Positions 10,837-20,299 of a stretch of DNA of 64,000 nt are shown piece after piece (the stretch's first letter is position 1; each line of letters begins with the position of its first letter). This stretch comes from Eleusine coracana subsp. coracana (lineage: Eukaryota > Streptophyta > Magnoliopsida > Poales > Poaceae). The position numbers were made by a program, and so were the translations under genes. Location: NCBI GenBank assembly GCA_032690845.1, contig CM064430.1, forward strand, positions 49,697,882-49,761,881. Reading direction: 5' to 3'. Under the pieces are notes generated by a model. That model did no database searches, was not told the DNA's origin, and saw only the letters and a list, made by a program, of their open reading frames with translations.

Positions 10837-10906
10837 GCGTTCATCACAGTTCACACCAATGCCTTCTAGCCCTGCTTGATGCCAGTATAAGCATGCCCCG
10901 ATTAAT

Positions 10907-11049
10907 CACTACGGGAAGGCTATTTGCCATGTGTCGTTTTTTTTTGCCGAGGGCTTGTGCTGTGGGTCCTCGGCAAATGCCGAGTGTGCCTGATAATTCA
11001 CACTCGGCAAATATTACGGCACTCGGCATACGGCCGGTTTCTCCTAGTA
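10907..11049. mobile_element. CACTA-derived MITE, 143 bp, AAT target duplication
   Basis: Left end CACTACGGGAAGGC; right end in reverse complement TACTAGGAGAAACC (first base of CACTA changed). The interior holds several inverted copies of TTTGCCGAGTG/CACTCGGCAAA, the subterminal repeat also found in the large CACTA element here. AAT flanks it at 10904-10906 and 11050-11052. It lies 70 bp after the stop of DUF26 copy 2 and may fall in its 3' UTR. Confidence 0.8.
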
Positions 11050-11507
11050 AATGTTTACAAATCAACCAGAGGAGCAGAAAATGCAACCGTCCGGTTAGTA
11101 TCGTCTAAGTAATATTCTTGTATTAGCTTCATTTGCCAAGCAAATCAGTGAAAACAATTGACATGCAGAACTAAGTGGTCATGCCAATTTGGCAACTAGA
11201 GCTGGTGTAAAAACAGTAACTGTTTTCTTTTTACAGTCAACGGAGGGGAGAAATTCAGACCCTTACGAAAATTTTCCATCATTCCACTAAAATTTGTGCA
11301 TCAGTTAGAATTACATCAGCTTGTTATGGTTAGTCCTGAGTACGTACGAGTGCGTGTTACACAAAGAGGGGTTACAACAATATGATGACCAGGTGAAGAG
11401 AATCCATGGACGTGTCAAGAGTGCGGAGGACAACATCATAGTGGTGCTTCTATATGTGCCAACAACCAAGGAGAATGTGGTAGTTCATAGCTACTATATA
11501 TGTGATA
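11050..11507. other. intergenic, no gene recognised
   Basis: AT-rich sequence with no recognisable domain, repeat or splice-supported frame. Confidence 0.5.
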
Positions 11508-11718
11508 CTTCCTCCGTGGCATAATGTTTGATATTTTACTCCTCGATACGGAGATTAAGAAGAGAAGGAATAAAGTAGGTATGTAGAAAATGAGAAAAAA
11601 AGAGATAGAGATAGAGATGTATTGGAAAGAGAGAAATATGTCTCGAGAAGTAAGAATGCTAATTATTTTAGGAAAACTAGATAATGCTAGAATGCTAAAT
11701 ATTTTGGGACGGAGGGAG
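11508..11718. mobile_element. Stowaway-like MITE, 211 bp
   Basis: Ends CTTCCTCCGTGGCATAAT and (right, reverse complement) CTCCCTCCGTCCCAAAAT are inverted. TA dinucleotides at 11506-11507 and 11719-11720 give the Stowaway TA duplication. The interior has the 'GAGATAGAGATG' block shared with the MITEs at 30331 and 57383. Confidence 0.8.
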
Positions 11719-11774
11719 TATTTCATAGCTGGTATTGAGGGAAGTCAGGAAAGGCACCACAATTTGTTGACTTT

Positions 11775-12512
11775 TCTTTTTGAGGAAACTACGATGGGGT
11801 TTCACCCTACTTGAATTTTCTCATTGCATTGCAAAACAGAGTTTTACAATTCTGCCGCGCGGCACCAATCAGAGAGGTCACTTCTAACTCTACTATCTGA
11901 TTACATCAACTTGAAGCGCACACCAATCCTCGAGTAGATGCTTAGGTGCCGGCTGTGGCGCTCGGACTAGCCAGAGGCGGATGTGTTCCTGCAGGAGCAA
12001 GGCGGTGGATGGCATAGTGACATGGTGATGTCGTCAAAAACTTTCCTGTTTTGTCTGTTCCAAACCACCCAAAGCAGAGCTAGCAGCAAAGTGTTCCTGA
12101 GCTGTAGCTGCCAAGCGGCAAACACTTAATAGACAATATCACACAATGCATTGATGGTGGTCCGGGGTTGTGTCACTGGAAGGAGAGCTGTCCAGAATGG
12201 TTGGTTCGAGTTCGATGGGCACGCTGCCAACAGATGGTCGATGGTCTCAGGCACACCCAGACAGAAAGGGAGTTGGGGGTGGACACGGCTCCCCTCGCGT
12301 GCAAGAAGACGCACATCCTTGTGTTGCCAGACCGGTCCCCGACGCAAAATCTGCCAGTTGTGGTCTTGCCATCGAAGAATCAGCCCTGGATTGCAGATCA
12401 TTTCGTAGGCCTTGCTCGTCTTGAACCCAGGGGCCTGGGCGCCACACATGAAGCGTGTCTGGGGTCTCTCCTGAAGAGTCAGTGAAGAGAGTTGAGACTG
12501 GAGCACAACCAC
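11775..12512 (-). mobile_element. LINE fragment (zf-RVT region), inactive
   Basis: The minus-strand frame 12126-12512 reads an RT-associated zinc-binding region ('ILRRGPVWQHKDVRLLAREG', 'CLGVPETIDHLLAACP'). Further downstream, in another frame, comes 'LWVVWNRQNRKVFDD', the usual tail of plant non-LTR ORF2. The RT and endonuclease are absent. A likely 3' end lies near 11775. Confidence 0.65.
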
Positions 12513-13326
12513 TTCCTCTCTTGCTGCTGCTGCTGCTGTAAACCGTGTGGCCGGAGTTGGATGGTCAGCAACACAGTGGAGAGGGCGTCATTCACTGTAG
12601 CATTTTTGAAAGTGCAATGTGAGTACAACGCCGGCATCGCCTGGACCGGATGGGGCAGGAGTGAACATCAGGTGCATCATTGAGCCATTGAGGACAGTAG
12701 CAATGTAGCATGCGGATTTTGTTCCACCGTGGCCACGTCCGACAGCCGGGTGACAAAGCTCTGTGGTTGCCCGGACCGGATGTGAAAACGGACGCTGCGG
12801 AGCCAAGTTGACCTAGTCATCAAGTGGCCCTCTTAAGTCCCCCCCCCAAAAAAAAGCAAGTGGCCCTTTTCTTAACCATGAGTAGACTAGAAATGAGGGT
12901 TGTTAATGTGGTAATTTTTTTTTTTGGCAATGTGGTTTTGTTGCATGTGGCCGCCAAATACGACTACGACCAATGATTCTTATGGAAAAACAAAAGATAT
13001 GACCAATGATGTGGTGTGGTCAAAGGTCAAGGTCGTCACCAGCGCTGCTGCTACGACTCCAGCAGCCACACATTCAGTTCCACTCGATCACTATTGAGGA
13101 CTAATATGTAAAAGTCGAAAATAAATTCGTGATTCAGTGCCCAGAATTCGATTTTAAAAAGAAGTCCCCAGAAATTTCCTCGTTCTTTTTTCCTCTCTTG
13201 AACCACCCCAAAAATTTCTACTCCAAATCTCCAAGATTCAACAATCACTCCATCCATTGCATATATTCCTGAATTCCTCCGCCTCCACTACGCCTCCACA
13301 GGCCACCGCCTCCTCTCACCGCCAAG
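12513..13326 (+). promoter_or_regulatory. upstream region of small DUF26 gene 3
   Basis: The distal part (12513-12900) has no recognisable gene; it contains a short GCT run and poly-C. The proximal part has adjacent W-box cores GGTCAAAGGTCAAG at 13018-13031 and a TATA-like 'CATATATT' about 60 bp before the ATG. Confidence 0.4.
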
Positions 13327-14220
13327 ATGAATTCCTCGATCCTTTCTCTCGTTCTCCTCCTCCTCGCCGTCTCGGCTCACGCTGGCGCCAGGCCGGCGTT
13401 CACTGATTGCCTCAGCGACGTCATCTACGCAGCCAACAGCACCTACGAAGCCAATCTCCGCCGCCTCGCGGCCGTGCTCCCGGTCACCGTATCAGCCTCC
13501 CAGAGTTCTTACACGTACCGAGCGGTCGGGTTCTGGCCTAACAGGCTACGAGCCATATCGCTTTGCCGGCAGCCCGACGATGACAACGGCCTCTACTCCT
13601 GCGCCGCCTGCATCGCCGGCGCCTTCCGGGAGTTGGAGAGAATCTGCCCGTACAGAAAGGAGGCCTTCTTTTCTAATCGCAACTGCACTCTTCAACTAAG
13701 CGAGGTCCGTATGTTGGGGACCGATGCCATCTACGGTGAGTTCTTCATTCTTGATGTGTGACAGCAACTACTGATTCTAGCAATCACCGCCTCTTCTTAG
13801 AAGAGAAAACAAAAATTGCACTCATGATTTTTGCCACGGGAAAATAATCACAATTCACATAGTAATAATTCAACGGGGTTAACTTAATTTTTTTCGTCCC
13901 ACAAATAATAACGTTTATTGGAGTCAAAATTAAGTACTGATACTAGATGGCCCACATGTTCTCCACTGCTTTGTAGGGAAGCAACCTTCCCACGTTTCCT
14001 GTATATTTGTAGCAACTCAGTGGCTCAACATTGTAAAATTGATGATGCATTAATTTTCAATTTCCCTGCACACACTGACATGTTCAATTATTATGATTCT
14101 AATCGAGGTTATTTTTTGTATCGCATTTCAGGATCAATATTTCAAGCCATTGGATATGCCTGGCTTTTCTTCCTGCTACTTCAGGAATGGCGTGGCCGGA
14201 AAAGAGGAACTGCGATGTAA
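13327..14220 (+). CDS. single-DUF26 membrane protein, copy 3 (intact)
   Basis: Exon 1 (13327-13735) begins with a clear signal peptide ('MNSSILSLVLLLLAVSAHAG') and encodes one whole DUF26 domain with six Cys: 'TDC', 'LCRQ', 'SCAAC', 'ICPY' and 'NRNC'. It ends in phase 1 at G|GTGAGT. Exon 2 (14132-14220, after TTTCAG) encodes 'SIFQAIGYAWLFFLLLQEW', a basic 'RGRKR' tail and TAA. The protein is 165 residues. It is expected to be a type I plasma-membrane protein with the DUF26 domain outside. PDLPs and CRKs carry two DUF26 domains and secreted CRRSPs have no membrane helix, so this is a different architecture. Closest relative here is copy 1, whose 3' flank is also shared. Sure of the gene model; role unknown. 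Confidence 0.85.
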
Positions 14221-14560
14221 GGCACCACTTGAAACTTGCTACTCACACTCCGAATTTAAAGTGTTAATGCCATTGATTTTTTAGCTATATTTGATAATTC
14301 TTCTTATCCAAAATATTAGTTCAAATCTATATATAATTACAATATAGATTTTAACTTTTTTAATAATAAAGCAAATTCTAACAAAATATTTGATAATTTT
14401 TTAAATTTTTTGAATAAGATAAATAATCAAACGTAACTAAAAAAGTCAACTACGTCAAGAATTTAAATCCGAAGGAAGTATTTGCATGCATGGCCTGAAC
14501 TCAACTACTTCCCGTAACAGACGTACAACTTCTATGGATTCAACAAAGATGTTTGTTCTC
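14221..14560. other. 3' flank of DUF26 copy 3
   Basis: AT-rich sequence, no gene. It is interrupted at 14561 by a TIR element not present in the homologous flank of copy 1. Confidence 0.5.
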
Positions 14561-15103
14561 AAAGTCCACTTTACTCCCTTTAAGTATGGGTGAAGTTTAG
14601 ATAACCCCTTAAATTATTGTTTGGTTTGTTTTACCCTCATTTTTTTTGTGAAACTAGACCATTTTACACCTTCAATTGATATTTTACTTCAATTGATATA
14701 GTTTAGGATGGAATTGAGATTGCCCCTCTCAGCCTTACACATGTTTTGTCTAATGTGTAAATAAATTAATATGACATATAATCCTATGCGGATCTAGTTA
14801 TGATGTGTGTGCACCGTTTTGCCTTGATTTCCGTTCCATACATCTCTCGAGACGCTCAGTCATTAGAAGCTCGCGGTCATTGACGAGCCTGCATTCCTCT
14901 GTCACATTGTGCGACACATGTGTGAAGGTTGAGATGGCAATCCTAACTCAAATCCTGCTCTATATTAGCAAGTTATGATTAAAATGTCGATTAAAGGTGT
15001 AAAATGATCTATTTTAACAAATTATGGGGATAAAATAAATCAAATAATAGATTAAGGGATTATCTGGATTTTGGGCATACTCGGAGGGAGTAAAGTGGAC
15101 TTT
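14561..15103. mobile_element. non-autonomous TIR element, 543 bp
   Basis: Inverted ends start AAAGTCCACTTTACTCCCT on both sides and match with mismatches for over 120 bp (both include ATCATTTTACACCTTTAAT-like sequence). There is no coding capacity. Long inverted arms suggest a Mutator-like or foldback MITE; no clean target duplication was found. Confidence 0.75.
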
Positions 15104-16091
15104 ATCCTAATTTATTAATATGAACGTATGAAAGAGGCTAAAGATTTTTAATCTTTTATACTAATTGCCTAGATATTTTCTTTTAGCTAAATTGGTTAGT
15201 CTCTTAGTGTGAGGCCTCCTACTAAAGTTCAATCCAAGCATGCATAATTTGTGAAATTGTGTATGGACACAAAGCATGAGCTAAAGCTCGCTGAGCGCCG
15301 GGGGGGGGGGGGGGGGGGGGGGGACTGAACTGATTTATTTGACCTCGGTAACTTTCTGCTTGCATAATACAGGCTCTCTACTGTAGTAGATGGAGATCCT
15401 CGCTGATTTATCAGCTCGGTTGGGCTAAGCTGCTCAAGAGGGGATGTCCAGAGGCATAGAGCGGCAAAGTATACTAGAATGGCTGACTACTCTCAGAGCC
15501 TGAAGTCATTACAGCAAGTCAGGAACGTCTGGTTTTCCTTAACTAATATATGCAACCGACATGGACTGGAGGTATAAACAAGAAGAATTTCGTCTGGGAG
15601 GCAGAAGCACACGTCGGTCCAACTTAACTGTCAGCCGGCCGCGTCCACTTTCTTGACAAGATATTCATGCCATGCCAAAATCAATGATGTAATTTTAACG
15701 ATGAATAATATGGTTATTGAAATTGTGTTGGGCGGCTGAATCCAATAGTTTGAGCACCAATCGTAAATACACTCGGATAGATAGATAAATAGTGTCACTA
15801 TTCGGCATGTATTCTCATGATGGAATGCGGGCACAAACATTATACGTACCAGACTACCAGTGAGTCTAAAAAAAACATTATACGTACCAGTGGGTGGAGG
15901 AAGCCTGGCCCGCCAAACACGACCTGAAACCACGGTCAAAGTCGTCGTCTACGCGCGCCACTTGCTACCATCAGCATTTCAGCTCCACATGCTTCTTCAC
16001 AAATCATCGCTCGCCATCACCACACCATTGGCTATCAGTCTACCACTGCTCACCAAGTCACCACTGAGAGGCACTGAGACCACTAAACATC
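15104..16091 (+). promoter_or_regulatory. intergenic and upstream region of DUF26 gene 4
   Basis: Holds a 24-G homopolymer (15300-15323) and, at about 15340-15620, sequence homologous to the flank of copy 1. Close to the gene there is a W-box core GGTCAAAGTC at 15934-15943. Confidence 0.4.
15300..15323 (+). repeat. poly-G homopolymer (24 G)
   Basis: Uninterrupted G run between GC-rich 'GAGCGCC' and 'ACTGAAC'. Confidence 0.8.
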
Positions 16092-17158
16092 ATGAAGAAT
16101 TCCTGGCTCCTTTGCCTCGCCCCCCTTCTCCTCCTCGCCGCCTCGCCTCTTGCCGGAGCTTGGTCTCTCTCATGCGGCAGCGACGGAAGCTACGCGGCTA
16201 ACAGCACCTACGAAGCCAACCTCCGTCACCTGGCGGTCGTCGTCCCGGCAGAGACGGCGTCCTCCTCGCCTGGCAGCTATGTGGATCGTTCCAACGGGTA
16301 CTGGCCTAACCGACCGCGGGCCGTCTCGAGATGCCGGAGCAGCGACGGCGACTGCGCTACCTGCGTCGCCGACGCGTTCAAGATAGTGGAGGTAGGGTGC
16401 CCGTTCAGCAAAGAGGCCGCCTTCTTCAGTCGTAACTGCTCTCTCCGCCTTGGCGAGTTCAGCATTTTCGAAAGCGATCTCTTCGGTGAGTACTGCCAAT
16501 ACTGATCTTTGCCGCCTCATCTTGCCACAAGAAAAACTTTGTCTTCGGTGATTTGTTTCCACGAAAAGACAATGATTCACAAAGTATTAGAGCTTGTGTC
16601 ATCATCTGTGACCAAATTTTCAAAACAGCTCCCATAAAAGTGGGGCACTATCTAGAGTCAAGCCTGAGAGAAGGGAAAGAATAGGCAGCTTTGAAAATCA
16701 ACATTACGAATTTTCAGTCATCACTAGTATTTAATGGACACTCGGGAATTTCTTCTTGTAAAAGTGACCAATTTTTCTTTTTACCGGTAATTATTTTAGT
16801 CTCTGATGAAAAGTACTTCCCCACTTAGAATCAGATTTGTCAGTGATAATAAAACAAAAAATAAGGTAGCTTTGACAATCAACATTACGAATTTTCAGTC
16901 ATTAACTGATCATCTAAATATATCATGATTCATGTCATGACCTCTCTTTTGTTTCCTTGTGCCTCTATTTGAACCATATATACTCAACATCAGGTTTTTT
17001 GGCTTCACATTTCAGGAGACGTAGGGACACAAATCCTTTTTGCGGGGATGATATTTCAAGCAATTGGGCTTGTATGCCTTTTCTTAATGTTTCTACGGGC
17101 TTGGCGACATGATACTAAAAAAGGCAAGCTTGATTTGTTTCCTGTAAAACCTATATAA
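16092..17158 (+). CDS. single-DUF26 membrane protein, copy 4
   Basis: Exon 1 (16092-16485) has a signal peptide ('MKNSWLLCLAPLLLLAASPL') and one DUF26 domain ('YAANSTYEANLRHLAVVV', 'RCRSSDGDCATCV' with C-x6-C-x2-C, 'GCPFSKEA', 'SRNCSLRL'). It ends in phase 1 at G|GTGAGT. Exon 2 (17016-17158) gives 'GMIFQAIGLVCLFLMFLRAW', 'RHDTKKGKLDLFPVKPI' and TAA. The product is 178 residues. The tail is longer and unlike that of copies 1 and 3 but equally basic next to the helix. The intron (530 bp) carries a 35-bp direct repeat (16687-16721 and 16868-16902). Predicted plasma-membrane protein with an outside DUF26; function unknown. Confidence 0.82.
16687..16902 (+). repeat. 35-bp direct repeat inside intron of DUF26 copy 4
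   Basis: Copies at 16687-16721 and 16868-16902 both contain AATCAACATTACGAATTTTC and differ at one position. Confidence 0.85.
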
Positions 17159-17800
17159 AATTTCTACAAAACTCTCAATTAACATGTCAGAAGTATTGGG
17201 CTAACATAACAGTTTCAGCCTCTCTGAATAACTATTCACAAAACTAGCATGTTAACCCGTGCCATCGCGCTAGGACTAACACTGTAAATTTTTTTTTCTA
17301 GTTATATACATATATTGGATATATTTGCCAGAAAATACTACAAACTATGCAGTAAACAAATTTCCTTTTGAAAATTTGATGCTTCAAATTAAATATATAT
17401 TATATAGAAAATAAAAGATATCAAGACATATTTAAAAAGTTGGTTGGTTGAATCACGTGGTATAGAAAAAGATAAATAGCAACCTTTAGGGCTTTCCCCT
17501 ACGCTTTCTACTATTATTTCTATGTTTTGTTATTTCACTCACCTGACTTGCCTACCATATATGTATATTAATCTCTATAACAAACAACATTTTCTTGACT
17601 TACAAAATGTCACTATATGAATTATCACCTTGACAACAGGAAGTTCATCTTGAAACTTTCATCTCCATCCTTTCTCTTCAAGTCCTTTTATAAGAGCACC
17701 ACCAACAGGCACCTTGTCATCTCTCTTCACCAATGCATTATGTAATTTCTTTCTTGTTGCCTTGATTCTTATATTCCTCTCATTTTTCTCTCTTCCGAGT
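17159..17800. other. intergenic, AT-rich, nothing recognised
   Basis: No frame with domain similarity and no clear repeat ends. Confidence 0.5.
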
Positions 17801-17807
17801 TGCGAAA

Positions 17808-18016
17808 GGGCCTTTACCTCACTGGTAAGGTGTCTAAGTAGCACCTTACAGGTCTCAGGTTCGACTTCCAGTGGGAGCGAATTAGCGATCTGGGTTAAAA
17901 AAATCCCCTCGCCTCTCCCCGCACTAAAACATTTGGTTAAGGCCTCGTCTCTCGAAGCAACGGTGCTCACGGTGACCCCGGCCCAAGTTCTCACAAGGCT
18001 GGTGGCCCCAATATAA
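17808..18016 (+). mobile_element. tRNA-derived SINE
   Basis: An RNA polymerase III-type internal promoter is visible: an A-box-like 'CTCACTGGTAAGG' and, 45 bp on, a B box 'CAGGTTCGACTTCC'. It is followed by the plant-SINE body ('AGTGGGAGCGAATT', 'GGGTTAAAAAAATCCCC', 'GGTGACCCCGGCCC'). The element runs into a poly-G tract. The minus-strand frame over it is not a gene. Confidence 0.6.
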
Positions 18017-18032
18017 GGGGGGGGGGGGGGGG
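18017..18032 (+). repeat. poly-G homopolymer (16 G)
   Basis: G run directly after the SINE body, followed by further G-rich sequence. Confidence 0.8.
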
Positions 18033-20290
18033 TTGAGGGGGGAGGGGGTTTCTTGATCTGCGTGAGAGGATCTTTTCTTTAAATGCAATGCCCGGAGCCG
18101 TCATACCCCCCGTAGGTCAAGTTTTTTTTCTCTCTTCTGAATTGTGAGCCACTGAGTGAAGCATATTACATCCCATCACCAACGGTTCCAATTCCTTAAT
18201 TCACATCAACTCTTACTTGATGCAGTTGTTGTATCATGGTGGTTATTATGCCATCCTTGTAGCGCAATTCATGAAGCTAGAATCAAAAAATTGTTTGTAG
18301 TGTCCATTATTACAAATATGTTATTTATCAGCAATATATAACAAACAATCAGAAAGATAGATACTCGAACGCACATGATTTCACCTGTCGAACTACAACA
18401 TATATATGATTGTCATCTGCAACCAAATTTTCAGGTTAGTAGAATAGTAATGTGCTCTAATAGATGTGGTTTGACTATATTAGTTGACCTTTAGTATAAT
18501 ATGTTTCAACTGCAACAATGTTAGTTTCTCTTTTTCACTTGACATTCTTGATTTATTTCGAGTTACTATGCTTTGACTTCTACAAATTCCCCAGCATGTC
18601 TATGTATTATAGTTGGTGTCGAAGGTATATTTCCATAAGACTAACAGCTTTATCAACATCACCTTCTATTGTCGATTGTTCTCCACGTGTGATATTCGCT
18701 GATCTCCATCACATCTCCTTTCTGCTGTTCCATCTCCCAGTCCCAACAACATTTTTAGCACTCTGTAACACACTTTGTGCCGTTTATATGATCCTGTTGT
18801 TCTCTTCGGGAATTCCATCTCCTATCCATTGCAACAATTACAAAGACTGGAGCGCTAAATGGTCAATGAACGAACATGTAGAAGGAATAAAGCTTCATCC
18901 TTACGTGAATGCAGCTAGCAAACAGGAAAGTGTTTAATCTTCATCTGTGCCTACGGTAATCTCAATTTTAACCTCATGGCATCTTCCCCATCTGTCATTT
19001 GTCTGAAGAGACGATATGCTAAACACATGACGTGCACAAAATTCGAAAGTACTTGTTCCCAAGTTAAGCGCAGTACCCATCACTCAGGCTACCTTGAGTG
19101 ACAGCCCCAACGTGTCAGGATCACCTATCTGTACATCAATATCATCGGCAAAATCCTGAAGAGAATGTTGTCGTGAGCACCACCACTATTGTTACGTCCC
19201 TCAACCATGGTTCATAGCTGAAAAGCAGATCATCCTGGAAGGTACGCTGGCTGTCCCAGTAGGAAGGCGGCACTCAGCATTTGTAGGTCTCGCTGACGAA
19301 GCCGAATACAGATCTAGCAAAAACAAGGCGCACCTCGTCTTCATAACCATGGAGGAAAATCCAGTGTAGGTCACGAGGGGTGACGAAGGGAAACCGTGGC
19401 AACCCCCACGATGATTGAGGAAGCCAAGGCGAGAAAGAGATGCACGACGCTGGCATTGTTGTGTTGGACGGATGTAAGTTGCGTGGTGGCGGCTGCCAGG
19501 TCAGGAAGACGTGAAAAATATTGGTTACAACATTACAGAGGATCAGGGTCAGATTTCACCATGAGATTAGGTAGAAATATAATTAACATTTAACGGTTTC
19601 ATGTTTTACTTTTTTACGAGAATTTAAAGGGTATTTATCTTTTATTCTGGACATCGTTGAAAAGTTCATCTCCTTTTATTATTAAATAGATTTTAACTTT
19701 ATACGTCTATTTGTTATAATCTTAGAAAGTTCTTCCTTTTACGTAATGCAGGTGTTACAGCCCTCCTCTATCCGGAGACCAGTAAGTCAGAAGCTTGACC
19801 CCATATTTAAGCATCAGCGATTACTGTCAGTTTGTTAGTAATCCGGTTCTTGTTTTTCGGTGCCAGATTCAGATGTAATGCTAAATATTAATTTTTCCTT
19901 GAAACATGACGTGAATTAGACAAATAAAAATGTATAGTAGCTACCTTTCTGGCAGTGTCAGCATGCATGTCAAAACAGTATTCTTTGATTCATATATCCC
20001 AGGAGACGTCTAGTTACTCTTTATTCAATCGAAGGTATTCAGACTCCATGTCGAAGGCTATTTCTTTGTGCACTGTAGCACATGGCTACAGGCACAATGA
20101 GCTTTGGCCGACCTCCTGAAAAGGAGTGGTCCACAAGGATTTACCTTGAGAAACAATTATAGAACTGTTTAACAATTTTATTGTAAAATTATGCAGCCCG
20201 TTCATACCATTATTTTAAAAGTAAATATATCTATATTCCAGGCCTCTGCATCAGAAAGATGCATATAAGCTAATTGTTATTACAAGTAAG
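18033..20290. other. intergenic, no gene recognised
   Basis: Several short frames (the longest at 18518-18937, 139 codons, hydrophobic) show no recognisable domain. A possible short exon after TGCAG at 19751 could be joined to DUF26 copy 4 but nothing supports it. Confidence 0.45.
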
Positions 20291-20299
20291 AAATACACT

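Noticed and set aside
17659..17994. 111-codon minus-strand frame
   Set aside because: It lies antisense to the tRNA-derived SINE and has no recognisable domain.
19751..19850. Possible third exon for small DUF26 copy 4 after TGCAG
   Set aside because: It would need an unusual GC donor and a 2.6-kb intron, and none of the other copies has such an exon.
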